Source: CAWCGU01 sp963838095 (GTDB taxonomy: Bacteria; Actinomycetota; Thermoleophilia; Solirubrobacterales; 70-9). From it: a DNA stretch of 64,000 nt. The notes under the pieces were generated by a model that saw nothing but the letters and a program-made list of their open reading frames with translations, was not told the DNA's origin and searched no databases. This document shows positions 34,620 to 44,830 of this stretch, piece after piece (position 1 is the first letter of the stretch; each line of letters begins with the position of its first letter). Both the position numbers and the translations under genes were made by a program. Location: NCBI GenBank assembly GCA_963838095.1, contig CAWIPO010000006.1, forward strand, positions 744,001 through 808,000, in the 5' to 3' direction.

Positions 34620-35816
34620 ATGATCGCCGGCGTGAGCCGGTCGATCGCGGGTGTCGCAGGCGCGCTCGCCGCTGTAGCCGCCTGCGCGGCGGTTGCAGCG
34701 CTAGTGGCGGTCGCGGCACCGGACGAGCATCGAGGCGAGCGATCCCGCGGCCGACCGGCTGTGCGGCTGAACGAGCTTGCTCACTTCGACCAGCCGGTCT
34801 TCGTCGGCGCTCCCCGGGGCGCCGCCGGCCTCGCCTTCGTCGTCGAGCGGGAGGGCCGGATCAAGCTCCTGCGTGGCGGCGAAAAGGTCTCTGGCGCGTT
34901 CCTGAAGATCGAGCGGCTGGTCCAGTGCTGCGAGGTCGAGAAGGGCCTGCTTTCGGTGGCGTTCGCACCCGACTACGAGCGTTCTCGCCGCTTCTACGTC
35001 TACTTCACCAACCGGCAGTCGAACATCGAGATCGACGAGTTCAAGCGCGCTCGCAACAACCCCCGTCGCGCCGATCCGGACTCGCGGCGAAAGCTGATCG
35101 AGATCCGTCAGGACGGAGAGATCAACCACAACGGGGGCCAGGTGGCGTTCGGCCCCGACGGCCTTCTGTACGCCGCCACCGGCGACGGCGGCAACTTCGA
35201 GGATCCCGGCGAGGCGAGCCAGCAGAAGGACTCGCTGCTCGGGAAACTGCTGCGAATCAACCCGATCGCGGGCCGGCGGCGCGACTACCGCGTGCCGGAC
35301 TCGAACCCCTACGTCGGCGAGCCGGGCAAGGACGAGATCTACGCGCGCGGACTGCGTAACCCCTTCCGGTTCTCATTCGACCGCGACCGGCTACTGATCG
35401 CGGACGTCGGGCATTCGAGGCGCGAGGAGGTCAACGCGGAGCGGCCGGCGCGGGCGCGGGGCGCGAACTTCGGCTGGCCCGTCTACGAGGGGACGCTGAG
35501 GCTGGAGAGCGGGGAGGTGGCCAATCACACGCGCCCCATCCACCAGTACTCGCATTCCGGCGGCGCCTGCACGGTGATCGGCGGGTACGTGATCAGGGAT
35601 CCGCGACTGCGGCGGCTGCGGGGCCGCTACCTCTACGGCGACTACTGCTCCGGCGAGCTGCGCAGCTTCATCCCCGACCTCGACGGCTCGCGGCGCGACC
35701 GCTCGCTGGGCGTCGAGCGCGTTCAGGGGCTGGTCAGCTTCGGTGTCGACGGCCGCAAGCGTGTCTACGTGATTGCGATGTCGAGCGGCGTGGTGTCGCG
35801 GTTGGACCCGCGATAG
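34620..35816 (+). CDS. Secreted PQQ-type sugar dehydrogenase (sorbosone/glucose dehydrogenase beta-propeller)
   Basis: About 398 aa, exported or membrane-anchored by an N-terminal hydrophobic stretch (residues about 8-34). The beta-propeller of the soluble quinoprotein glucose dehydrogenase family is seen: GLAFVVEREGRIKLLRGG, KGLLSVAFAPDYERSRRFYV, INHNGGQVAFGPDGLLYAATGDGG, RGLRNPFRFSFDRDRLLIADVG and GGYVIRDPRLRRLRGRYLYGD. ATG 34620 was chosen; TTG 34599 would add seven residues. The NHNGG histidine and the RNPFR arginine are the cofactor and catalytic positions in the family. Substrate unknown. Confidence 0.82.
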   Translation: MIAGVSRSIAGVAGALAAVAACAAVAALVAVAAPDEHRGERSRGRPAVRLNELAHFDQPVFVGAPRGAAGLAFVVEREGRIKLLRGGEKVSGAFLKIERLVQCCEVEKGLLSVAFAPDYERSRRFYVYFTNRQSNIEIDEFKRARNNPRRADPDSRRKLIEIRQDGEINHNGGQVAFGPDGLLYAATGDGGNFEDPGEASQQKDSLLGKLLRINPIAGRRRDYRVPDSNPYVGEPGKDEIYARGLRNPFRFSFDRDRLLIADVGHSRREEVNAERPARARGANFGWPVYEGTLRLESGEVANHTRPIHQYSHSGGACTVIGGYVIRDPRLRRLRGRYLYGDYCSGELRSFIPDLDGSRRDRSLGVERVQGLVSFGVDGRKRVYVIAMSSGVVSRLDPR

Positions 35817-35828
35817 GGGTCGTCGCGC

Positions 35829-36119
35829 TCAGGCCGGCGCCGGGTTCTCTTCGGCCCAGGCGATGATCTTCCTCGAGTCGTAGATCGCCTCGCCGTCGTC
35901 GGTGATCAGCACGGGGACGACGCTCTGGCCGGTGAGCTCTTGGACCTTCTTCCGGCCGTCGGTGCCGATGTTCTTGATCGGGCCGATCCCGATTCCGTGG
36001 ACCTTCTCGACCTCGGGCTCGTAGCCGGCCTTTTTCAGCGCCATGTACGCGTTCCTGCACGGATGGCCGTGAGGAGGGCGCGGCGTCGGGAAGGTCCCCC
36101 AGCAGACGTAGAGCTTCAT
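35829..36119 (-). CDS. Glutathione S-transferase N-terminal-like thioredoxin-fold protein
   Basis: A 96-aa protein with only the thioredoxin half of a GST. MKLYVCWGTF opens the first strand, HPCRNAYMALKKAGYEPE is the first helix with a single cysteine in place of the usual active-site pair, VVPVLITDDGEAIYDSRKIIAW holds the cis-proline and the ES/DS glutathione-type site. The C-terminal helical GST domain is absent. Actinobacteria generally lack glutathione, so the thiol partner is unclear. Confidence 0.75.
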   Translation of the reverse strand: MKLYVCWGTFPTPRPPHGHPCRNAYMALKKAGYEPEVEKVHGIGIGPIKNIGTDGRKKVQELTGQSVVPVLITDDGEAIYDSRKIIAWAEENPAPA

Positions 36120-36177
36120 CGCGCCGGAACACTACCGACGACTGCAGGGTTGAATGGGTCATGGGCTACAAAAGGCT

Positions 36178-37854
36178 TCACTCGCGGACGGGGACGTCAT
36201 CGAGCCCCGCTCTTTCCGCTGCGAGATCAACCAAGCCTTGGTGCAAACGCTGCGCCTCCCCTACCCAGCCGGTCGCACGCGCTTCGCCGCTTCTGTGATC
36301 GACGAGGTTCAGGGCCTCCTCGGGGTCGTTCCCGAGGTCATACATCTCATACTCCGGCTCGGCCCGCCCCCGCGGATCGAAGTACACCGCGTACTTACGC
36401 TCCGCTTCGCGCACGCATCGAACCCTGTTCGGCGGCGCCGCGACGTCGTCGAGAGCGCTCCCCGCCTTGTGGTCGTCGTAAGTGAACAAGACGGAATCCT
36501 GGACGCTTGCCCTCGGTGCAGCGTGCTGAGCAACGCTCTCGAGGGAGACGCCGACCGCTTGCAGCATCTCGGCATCCGGCTCCGCCGCATGCGCCAGCAC
36601 CGGCGTCAGGTCCTCCCCACGTGCTCCCGGCGCGTCAGCGCCGGCCAGCGTCGCCAGCGTCGGCATCACATCGACGAGCGAAGCGAGCGCATCCGTCTCG
36701 CGTGCCGACGGGAACAGGACCGGATTCGAAACGACCATCGGCACGCGGAGCGTCTCTTCGTAGGCGTTGAACATCTTCTGCCGCAACCCGCCGTGCGCGA
36801 GCCCGAGCTCGCCGTGGTCGGCGAGACGGACGACGACCGTTCTCGCGCGCAGCGACTCCGGCTCGTCGGGGCTTCCCAGCGCCTTCACGATCCGCCCCAG
36901 CTTCTCGTCGACGAGCCGATGCAGGTGCGCGTAGAAGTTGACGTAGTCGAGCTGCTCGCGCTTGCCCGGCAGCGGGCCGAGGAACGCCATCTGCCCCTGG
37001 CGCATCAGCGAGTGGATGCTCGGCTTGCTCGTCAGGTCCTCGGACAGCGTCGAGGGAAGGCCGACGCCGAGGTCGCGGAACTCGTCCGCGCGGTAGCCGC
37101 CCTGCTCGAATGAGACCGGGTAGCCGAGGACGTCATGAGGGTTGACCAGCGAGACCACGAGCGCGAAGGGCTCGGGGAGCTCAGCCTGGCCCAGGAAGCG
37201 CTCGGCCTGGAGGGTGTAGTCCTCGTCCCAGCCCTGTCCCGTGAGCCCGGCGTTGCCGCCGCCGAAGTGGCTCGCCTGGGTGTCCTCGCCGGCGTCGGGA
37301 GGCTCCCAGCCGCCGAACCCGTAGCGCTCGGCGATCAGGTCCGCGTCGGCCTGCGCCCATTCGGAGCCGATCGGCTTCGTCAGGTGCCACTTGCCCCTGT
37401 AGGCGACCTCGTAGCCGGCGCCCTCGAGCGTCCGGGCGAGGTTCGGCGTCGCCGGGTCGAGCACGGGCTCCGGCGAGCTTCCGGGCGCCCGGACCGTGGC
37501 GCCGACCAGGCGCCCGAAGGCTCGAAAAGCGCGCTGGCGCGGGGCGCCGCTCTCGGCCAGTGTGTGTCGCGACCCCATCGCCACCGCCGGCAGCGCGCCG
37601 AGCATGGGACGCGCACCCTCACCGGTCAGGGTCAGCGTGCACCCGTGCTCGGCCGGAAAGCGGCCCGTGAACAGCGTCGCCCGGCTCGGCGTGCACATGC
37701 AGGTGTTGCAGAGAGCCCGGCGGAAGCTGAGCCCGGTTCGCGCCAGCTCGGCGTCGGCGGGCATCAGCTCGCGAAGCCACCCGGGATCGGCCGGCCAGTG
37801 CATCGGGGCGCGCTGCTGGTCGGTGATCAGGATCAGGATGTTGGGCGGCCGCAC
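36178..37854 (-). CDS. Sulfatase (type I, formylglycine-dependent)
   Basis: A 558-aa alkaline-phosphatase-superfamily hydrolase. The N-terminus PNILILITDQQRAPMHWP holds the metal Asp pair, CNTCMCTPSRATLFTGRFP contains the C-x-P-S-R signature whose cysteine becomes formylglycine, GKWHLTKPIGSEW carries the active-site Lys/His, and VVVRLADHGELGLAHGG the second metal Asp-His. No signal peptide is seen. GTG start with TAGCGT 7 nt upstream on the minus strand. No formylglycine-generating enzyme is encoded in the window. The substrate (sulfate or phosphonate ester) is unknown. Confidence 0.85.
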   Translation of the reverse strand: MRPPNILILITDQQRAPMHWPADPGWLRELMPADAELARTGLSFRRALCNTCMCTPSRATLFTGRFPAEHGCTLTLTGEGARPMLGALPAVAMGSRHTLAESGAPRQRAFRAFGRLVGATVRAPGSSPEPVLDPATPNLARTLEGAGYEVAYRGKWHLTKPIGSEWAQADADLIAERYGFGGWEPPDAGEDTQASHFGGGNAGLTGQGWDEDYTLQAERFLGQAELPEPFALVVSLVNPHDVLGYPVSFEQGGYRADEFRDLGVGLPSTLSEDLTSKPSIHSLMRQGQMAFLGPLPGKREQLDYVNFYAHLHRLVDEKLGRIVKALGSPDEPESLRARTVVVRLADHGELGLAHGGLRQKMFNAYEETLRVPMVVSNPVLFPSARETDALASLVDVMPTLATLAGADAPGARGEDLTPVLAHAAEPDAEMLQAVGVSLESVAQHAAPRASVQDSVLFTYDDHKAGSALDDVAAPPNRVRCVREAERKYAVYFDPRGRAEPEYEMYDLGNDPEEALNLVDHRSGEARATGWVGEAQRLHQGLVDLAAERAGLDDVPVRE

Positions 37855-37864
37855 CCGCCCTACG

Positions 37865-40286
37865 CTATCGGCGGCCCAGCATCACCGACTGCTCCCACGT
37901 CCCGCGGTCGAAGAACGGGAAGTTCTCCACCCCGCCGGCGCCCTGCGCCGAAACGTCGTACATCAGTCGCGGCTCGCGCCATGCGGACACCGTCGCGGTG
38001 CCGAAGCGCTGGGTCAGCACCTTCGCGGCACGCTCGGCCGCGGTTGCGTACGCGGACGCGCCCAGAAGCCGAAGCGCCGCCGCCTCGCCGTTGGTGATGT
38101 CGAACCCGTGCGAGCCGCCGGTGCTGCCGGCGAGGATCTCGGCGCCCGCCCCCATCGGGCCGATCAACACTCCCTCGAGCTCGGTCTTGAACTGCTCCCA
38201 GATCGCCACTCCCGGGTCAACGGTCCCCGCGGCGTCGGTGGTCGCGTAATCTCCGTCCCAGGCGAGCAGGGCGCCGAGCAGTCGTGATCCCGCCGCGTTG
38301 GCGTTCTTGCGCGCGGCGCGAAGCAGCCGCTCGTTCACGAACGGCCGCTGCTGCGCGGTCGTTCCCGATGTCTCGACGACCGCGCTGTTGCGGGCAAAGC
38401 TCGGATTTCGCGCCAGCCGGCTGACGAGCCGCTGCAGGATGCGCACCCGGTGGAAGGGCCCCGCGAGGCGCTCGCGCGCCTCGGCGTCCCCGTTCGTCCA
38501 TCCGATCGACGGCAGGTTGTTCCAGTTCGTAAGCCATCCCTGCGCCGGGTTGATCACGTGCGGGGTCTGCGAGCGCGGCAGCAGGCCGCGCCACTCGGCG
38601 CGACCGTCGCCGGGATAGGGCAGGCGCTCGTCCCAGCGCAGCGGGCGCAGCGGATGCAGCCCCGGGTGCCAGTAGCCGATGTTGCCGTGATCGTCGGCGG
38701 CGATCACGTTCTCGTTCCAGGTCACCTCGCGTCGCAGGGCCCGATCGACGTCGCCGATGCTTCGAGCGCGGTTCAGGAGGTCGATGCCGACGAAGGTCTC
38801 CAGCTCTCGGCCCCAGATCGCATAGCGGCGGGCCATCGCGACCCCGTCGCCCACGTACTGGACCGGGCCGTGAACGGTGCGGCAGACGCGCTCGGTGACC
38901 GAGCCGGCGGGCACTCCCTCGTCGGGGGTGAATCCCGGGAGGCTGGTCACGGGCGTGACCCAGGTGATGGTCTCGTCGCGGCAGTCCATCTGCCGCTCGC
39001 GGCCGCGGAAGCGGTAGCTCTCCGGTCCGGTCACCTCCTCCACGAACAGGTCGTCTTCGTCGGAGAGACCCGAGGTGAAGCCCCAGGCGACGTGCCCGTT
39101 GTGCCCGATCCCAACCAACGGGACCCCCGGAGCGGTGACGCCGCGCAGGTTCGGCAGCTCAGGCGAGTGGATCTCGAACTCGACGAACAGCTCGGGAACC
39201 GAGTAGCCGAGCTGGGGGCCGTTGAACTGATAGGCGCGGTCGTGCTCGCGATCGCCGACGGCCCACATGAACGAGCCTCCCGGGCTCGGGAGGATGCGTC
39301 GTAGGTCGCCGCCGGCTGTCGGCGCGCCCATCGGCGTCCCGACCTCTTCCACCAGCGCCTCGGCCGTGTTCGTTGCGGCGGTGAGGTCGAGATCGGCGAC
39401 AAAGTCCTGGGAGCGCCGGAAGCCGGCGCGCTCGTCCCGGCGGGTGCGACCGGGCTGCGACGGGAAGCTTCCTTCGGCGGCCGGAATCGTCGTCCGCGGC
39501 CTCGGGCTATGGACGGGGTGGAGGGTGTTGAAGTCGGCCGTGCTCATGCTCTGAAGCGCCTGCGCGTTCGCGAACTCGACCCCATCGCCGGAAGGGACGG
39601 TTCGGGCGAGGAAGACCCCGACCCGGGCCGAGTCTTGAACCGTCCAGTCGACCACCGGGATCTGAAGCGCGACGTACTCCCCCGGCATGTCGGCAGGGTT
39701 GGCCCGCACGTGGTCCGCCCAGGCGTTGATCCCATCTCTGTAGGCGGCCAGGCGGTCGAACAGCCGCTGCGGCAGCTTGGCGAGCATGCGGTCTATCTCG
39801 GCGTCGGTGTAGTAGTCGCGGCGCGCGATCAGGTCGTCGTCGAGGTAGGTCGAGCCCTGGATCTCGGCCAGGTGCCCCGAGGTGGCGCGCCGGAACAGCT
39901 CGAGTTGGAACAGCCTGTCCTGGGCGATCGCGTAGCCGACGCCCCACCAGGCATCCTGCTCGTTGTCGGCTGTGATCGAGGGAACGCCGTAGGCGTCGCG
40001 GACGATCGTCACCCCCGGCTTCGGGTTCCTCGGTTTCGCCAGGCTGGTTGAACCCGAATGGCCGGTACTCGAAGCTCTGGAACAGCTCGACCTGGTCGTA
40101 TAGGTGGGGCGATCCGGTTCCGCTCGCGACTCCCGGGATCGAGACGAAGCCGCTCTGCCCGGGGGGCAGCACGGCTTCCGCCTGCAGCGTGGCAGCAATG
40201 GAGGAGCCCGCATACCCGAGCATCGCCGCACACACCAGCGCCCCGGCGCCCACCGCCTGCACCACCCTCGGATGCCCCATCCACAT
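37865..40286 (-). CDS. Penicillin-acylase-family N-terminal nucleophile hydrolase, one frame break
   Basis: About 807 aa, exported: the first ~32 residues form a signal peptide (GALVCAAMLGYAGSSIAATL). The frame breaks near 40030 inside FGFNQPGET/KPRNPKPGVTIVRD; one base restores it. After that the alpha-chain reads VTIVRDAYGVPSITADNEQDAW and AIAQDRLFQLELFRRATSGH. The chain junction is at GGSFMWAVGDREHD, where Ser becomes the N-terminal nucleophile after autocleavage. NENVIAADDHGNIGYWHPG is a family motif in the beta-chain. Substrates may be acyl-homoserine lactones, lipoamides or beta-lactams. It diverges from an SDR gene. Confidence 0.85.
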
Positions 40287-40289
40287 CAG

Positions 40290-40315
40290 GCTATAGACCG
40301 GGGCGTTGGTAGGTT
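40290..40315. promoter_or_regulatory. Back-to-back -10 boxes for the acylase and SDR genes
   Basis: TATAGC on the minus strand (40295-40290) ends 3-9 nt before the acylase ATG codons, and TAGGTT on the plus strand (40310-40315) ends 6 nt before the SDR ATG at 40322. Neither gene has a ribosome site, so both mRNAs are probably leaderless. Confidence 0.5.
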
Positions 40316-40321
40316 CCGGTT

Positions 40322-41156
40322 ATGGAGCTGGGCGGCAAGCGCGCGCTGCTCACCGGTGCGACCGGGGGGCTCGGGCGCGCGATCGCCGAGGCGCTTGCGG
40401 CGAAGGGCACGACGCTGGTATTGAGTTCGCGCAAGGGCCCGGAGCTCGAGGAGCTCGCCTCGTCGCTGCCCGGTGATGGCCATCGCGCGATCGTCTCCGA
40501 CCTCGCCGAGGAGGGCGAAGCGCTGAGACTCATCGCTGAGGCGGGCGAGCTCGACGTCCTCGTCGCCAACGCCGGCCTGCCGGCGTCCGGAAAGCTCGAC
40601 GGCTTCTCCCAGGACCACATCGGGCGTGCGCTGCGCGTCAACCTCGAGTCGCCCGTGCGGATGACGCGGGAGCTGCTGCCGGCGTGGCAGCAGCGAGGCT
40701 CCGGGCACTTCGTCTACGTCTCGTCGATCTCCGGCTTCGTCGCCACAGCACGCGCCTCGCTGTACGCGGCGACGAAGTTCGGGCTCCGGGGGTTTGCGCT
40801 GTGCCTGCGCGAGGACATGCGCCCGCTCGGGATCGGCGTCTCGGTGATCACGCCCGGGAGCGATACGCGGCGCCGGCATGTTCGCCGACAGTGGCGCGGC
40901 GCCGCCGCCCGGGGTTGGGACGGGGACGCCGCAGGGCGTCGCGGACGCGGTGGTCCGGGCGATCGAGAAGAACAAGTCCGAGATCTCCGTCGCTCCCGTG
41001 CGCCAGCGCGCGCTGGCGCGGGTCGCCGCAATCGCGCCGGAGCTCTCGGGCCGGGTCTCCGGCCAGGCCGCGACCAAGGTCGCCGACGAGATCGCGCGAG
41101 GCCAAACGGACAGAGCGCTAGTCACGTGTGCCGGGGACGCGCGGAGGGTCGGGTAG
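40322..41156 (+). CDS. Short-chain dehydrogenase/reductase, one frame break
   Basis: A classical SDR of about 277 aa. The cofactor loop LLTGATGGLGRAIAEAL, the NAG motif LVANAGLP, the serine in YVSSISGF and the YAATK active site are intact. The frame breaks at about 40860, where one extra A splits VITPG from IRGAGMFADSG; removal restores the usual PG-x-x-x-T/F region and a normal C-terminus. Substrate unknown. It ends 1 bp before the probable aconitase start. Confidence 0.85.
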
Positions 41157-41157
41157 C

Positions 41158-43983
41158 GTGAAGGTAAGAGCAGCGACAGCTTCGGAGCACGCGCCGAGCT
41201 CGAGGTCAGCGGCAGGACCTACGAGGTCCACCGCCTCGATGCCCTCCAGCAGAAATTCGATGTCGCTCGCCTCCCGTATTCGCTGAAAGTCCTGCTCGAG
41301 AACGTGCTCCGGCTCGAGGACGGCGAGTCTGTGACGGCCGCCGACGTCGAGGCGATCGCGAGCTGGGACGCGAAGGCCGAGCCCTCGGTCGAGATCCCGT
41401 TCCAGCCCGCCCGGGTGCTGATGCAGGACTTCACCGGGGTGCCCGCAGTGGTCGACCTGGCGGCGATGCGCGACGCGATGGAGGAGCTGGGCGGCGACCC
41501 CGCCCTGATCAACCCGAAGGTGCCGGTCGACCTCGTGATCGACCACTCGGTCCAGGTCGACGCCTTCGGCAACGCCCGGGCGTTTGACATCAACGCCGAT
41601 CGCGACTACGAGCGAAACGAGGAGCGTTACGGGTTCCTTCGCTGGGGACAGACGGCGTTCGACAATTTCCGCGTCGTGCCGCCGGCGACCGGCATTTGCC
41701 ACCAGGTCAACCTGGAGTATCTGGGGCAGGTCGTCTTCTCCCCGGCTCACACCGGGGCATCGAACGGCGACGGCCCTGCGCCGGCCTACCCCGACACCCT
41801 CGTCGGCACCGACTCGCACACGACGATGATCAACGGCCTCGGCGTCCTCGGCTGGGGCGTGGGGGGGATCGAGGCCGAGGCGGCGATGCTGGGCCAGCCG
41901 ATCTCGATGCTGCTGCCGCAGGTGCTCGGGTTCCGGCTCACAGGCGAGCTGTCCGAGGGAGCAACCGCGACGGACCTCGTGCTCACGGTCACCGAGATGC
42001 TGCGCGAGCGCGGCGTCGTCGGGAAGTTCGTCGAGTTCTTCGGCCCCGGCCTCGCCGGGCTCGGACTGGCCGACAGGGCGACGATCGGCAACATGTCGCC
42101 GGAGTTCGGGTCGACCTGCGCGATCTTCCCGCCCGATGCGGAGACGCTTCGCTACATGGAGTTCACGGGGCGGCCGACCGAGCTGATCGAGCTCGTCGAC
42201 GCATACACGCGCGAGCAGGGCTTCTTCCACACCGAGGAGTCCGAGGAGCCGACGTTCTCCGACACTCTCGAGCTCGACGCTGGCGGACGTGGAGCCCTCG
42301 ATCGCCGGCCCGAAACGCCCTCAGGACCGGATCGCGCTGTCGAATGCGAAGGCGGCGTTCTTCGAGTCGCTCGCGGGCCACGATCCTGATGCTGCGGATG
42401 AGCTTGGAAACCACTGGGACGAGGCGATTGCCGAGAGCTTTCCCGCATCGGACCCCCCTGCGGAGGAGCACGATGGCGAGGAGGGCAAGCCGCGAAGGGC
42501 CGGCACCGGCGCCGTCGCCACCGTGGAACCGACGAGCGACGCGATCTCGGTCACGCTCGATGACGGGACCGAGGTCGAGCTCGACCACGGCAAGGTCGTG
42601 ATCGCCGCGATCACGAGCTGCACCAACACGTCGAATCCGTCGGTGATGATCGGCGCCGGGCTGCTGGCGCGCAAGGCGGTCGAGCGCGGCCTCGACGTGA
42701 AGCCGTGGGTGAAGACCTCGCTCGCCCCGGGGTCGACCGTGGTCACGTCCTACCTGGAGGCCTCGGGGCTGACCGAGTACCTGGACAAGCTGAAGTTCAA
42801 CCTCGTCGGCTACGGGTGCACGACCTGCATCGGGAATTCGGGGCCGCTGCCCGAGGCGATCTCGAAGGCTGTTGAGGAGAAGGACCTGATGGTCTGCTCC
42901 GTGCTCTCCGGCAACCGCAACTTCGAGGGCCGGATCAATCCCGACGTGCGCAACAACTACCTCGCGTCGCCCCCGCTGTGCGTCGCCTACGCGCTTGCCG
43001 GGCGGATGGATGTCGACCTTGCCACCGAGCCGCTGGGCGAGGGCTCCGACGGTGAGCCCGTCTACCTGTCGGACATCTGGCCGACGTCCCAGGAGATCAA
43101 GGACGCGGTCGCGGGCGCGGTGCGCTCGGACATGTTCACTCGCGGCTACGGCGAGGTCTTCGAGGGTGACGAGCGCTGGCGCTCCTTGGACATCCCCGAG
43201 GGCGAGCGCTACGCGTGGCCGGATTCCACCTACGTGCGCAAGCCGAGCTTCTTCGAGGGCATGCCCGGCGAGCCAGGCGAGCTGGAGCCGATCAAGGGCG
43301 CTCGGGTGCTGGCGGTGCTCGGCGACTCGGTGACGACCGACCACATCTCCCCGGCCGGAGCGATCAAGAAGCAGAGCCCGGCGGGCGAGTGGCTGATCGA
43401 GAACGGAGTCGACGTCCGCGACTTCAACTCCTACGGATCGCGTCGCGGCAACCACGAGGTGATGATCCGCGGCACGTTCGCCAACGTGCGCCTGCGCAAC
43501 CGCCTCGTCGAGCGGGAGGGCGGCTTCACCCGCCGCTTCCCGGACGGCGAGGAGACGACGATCTACGAGGCCGCGATGGCCTACGCCGAGCAGGGTGTGC
43601 CCCTGGTCGTGCTCGCCGGCAAGGAGTACGGCTCGGGCTCGTCGCGCGACTGGGCCGCCAAGGGCACGGCGCTCCTCGGCGTGCGGGCGGTGCTGGCCGA
43701 GAGCTTCGAGCGCATCCACCGCTCGAACCTGATCGGAATGGGAGTGCTGCCACTTCAGTTCGCAGACGGGGATTCCGTGGACTCGCTCGGGTTTACCGGC
43801 GAGGAGACGTTCGACGTCGGCGACCTGGCCGGAGGCGAGGCGAAGAGCATCGAGGTGACCGCCTCTCGCGACGGCGCCGAGCCCGTCTCGTTCGAGGCTC
43901 GGGTTCGCCTGGACACCCCGAACGAGGTCGCCTACTACCAGCACGGCGGCATCCTCCAGCGGGTTCTGCGCGAGCTGCGCTAG
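41158..43983 (+). CDS. acnA: Aconitate hydratase, two frame breaks
   Basis: Converts citrate to isocitrate in the TCA cycle, about 940 aa, AcnA/IRP type. Iron-sulfur ligands and active-site stretches are visible: LVGTDSHTTMINGLGVLGWG, AAITSCTNTSNPSVMIGAG, YGCTTCIGNSGPL, GDSVTTDHISPAGAI, YGSRRGNHEVMIRGTF and AGKEYGSGSSRDWAAKG. The coding frame reads from SSDSFGARAELEV near 41170, but the only fitting start is GTG 41158 in the next frame, so one base is off near 41165. A second break at about 42279 (extra G, LELD/LADVEPSIAG) splits the gene. Repairing both gives a standard protein. Confidence 0.9.
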
Positions 43984-43984
43984 C

Positions 43985-44488
43985 TTTATATATATCAGAC
44001 GCTCCCGCGTTTGCCGGTGACGCGGTGACCCGGCACGGAGGAAGCGACCGAGCTTCTTGACGTCGACGTGGACGAGCTCACCGGCCCGCTTTCGCTCGTA
44101 GCGGTTCGGCGGGCTCTGGCGGATCGAGCGCGTGAGAGCTTGCCGAATCCGATCCTCTTCAACCAGCGCGAGACGGTGAAGAGCGCCAACGAAGAGGCAC
44201 TCGGCGATCTCGGCGGCTGACATCCGCAATCGCCGCAGCGCCTCGATCGCCTCCACCGTCCGGTGCCGGCGAGCTGGGTGGGCCGACGATTCGGTGCTGA
44301 GCGTCTCGATCCAGCCAGAGGCCTCGCCCTGCAGGCGACAGCGAGCCGAGCCACTTGCGAGCCGATCGCTCGCTGACGCCGGCGGCCTCAGCCGTCGCCA
44401 GCCAGCGACCAGCCTTCCTCGTCGATGCGACTTGACGAGTAGCTCGACGGCTTTTCGGGCAGGTGCGAGCGTTAGCGTGAAGCTTCAT
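43985..44488 (-). pseudogene. IS481-family transposase remnant (N-terminal part only)
   Basis: Starting at ATG 44488, MKLHANARTCPKSRR, then AEAAGVSERSARKWL is the IS481 helix-turn-helix. The rest is spread over three frames: IEALRRLRMSAAEIAECL, then FTVSRWLKRIGFGKLS, then NRYERKRAGELVHVDVKKLG, which holds the first Asp of the DDE triad, and finally PGHRVTGKR. Order and content match IS481 transposases, but at least three frame changes are needed and the catalytic core after residue ~165 is missing where the aconitase gene ends. It is a dead fragment. Confidence 0.8.
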
Positions 44489-44600
44489 CCGGTGTCCGCC
44501 TTGGGTCTGGGTGGCTTTGACACCCCCAGCCTCCAAGGAGGCCCGGATGAACAACGTGTATGAATAACTACAGCTAGCGCACGACCTTAGGATCGGCGGG

Positions 44601-44712
44601 GCGGGGCTGTGGGAGGCAGGGGGTCCACACAGCCCGCACCCACGCCTGCGCGTCGGTAGCCAGGGAGGGATGCCGACGCGATCATCCCCGGAGGCGGGAC
44701 TGGCCGGGGATG
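44601..44712. other. Run of three strong hairpins in a 340-bp gene-free stretch
   Basis: Between the transposase remnant and the acetyltransferase gene (44489-44830) no gene is seen. Three stems follow one another: GGGCTGTG/CACAGCCC (44604-44611 with 44628-44635), GCGTCGG/CCGACGC (44650-44656 with 44673-44679) and CATCCCCGG/CCGGGGATG (44683-44691 with 44704-44712). It could be a structured RNA, the end of the insertion element or a recombination site. It does not match tmRNA, SRP RNA or RNase P motifs by eye. Confidence 0.4.
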
Positions 44713-44830
44713 AGCCTCAGAAACTATGTGCTACGAGGTCCCTGCGTATAGACGTGATTCTCCTACATTTCGCCCGCCGGTGTCAAGCCTCTGCGCGAAC
44801 GGGCCGGCGAGCACGCTCTACGCTCGATTG

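Noticed and set aside
43984..44000. AT-rich TTTATATATAT as an integration site or promoter
   Set aside because: It is a single short run at the broken end of the transposase remnant with no repeats or gene start in reach.
42163..44256. A 697-codon open frame on the minus strand under aconitase
   Set aside because: It is antisense to a conserved enzyme; only its first ~60 codons make sense, as one frame of the transposase remnant. High GC keeps antisense frames open.
44601..44712. tmRNA, SRP RNA or tRNA cluster
   Set aside because: The stems lack the T-loop GTTCGA motif, the CCA end, the SRP GGAAG..GCAG motif and the tmRNA tag frame.
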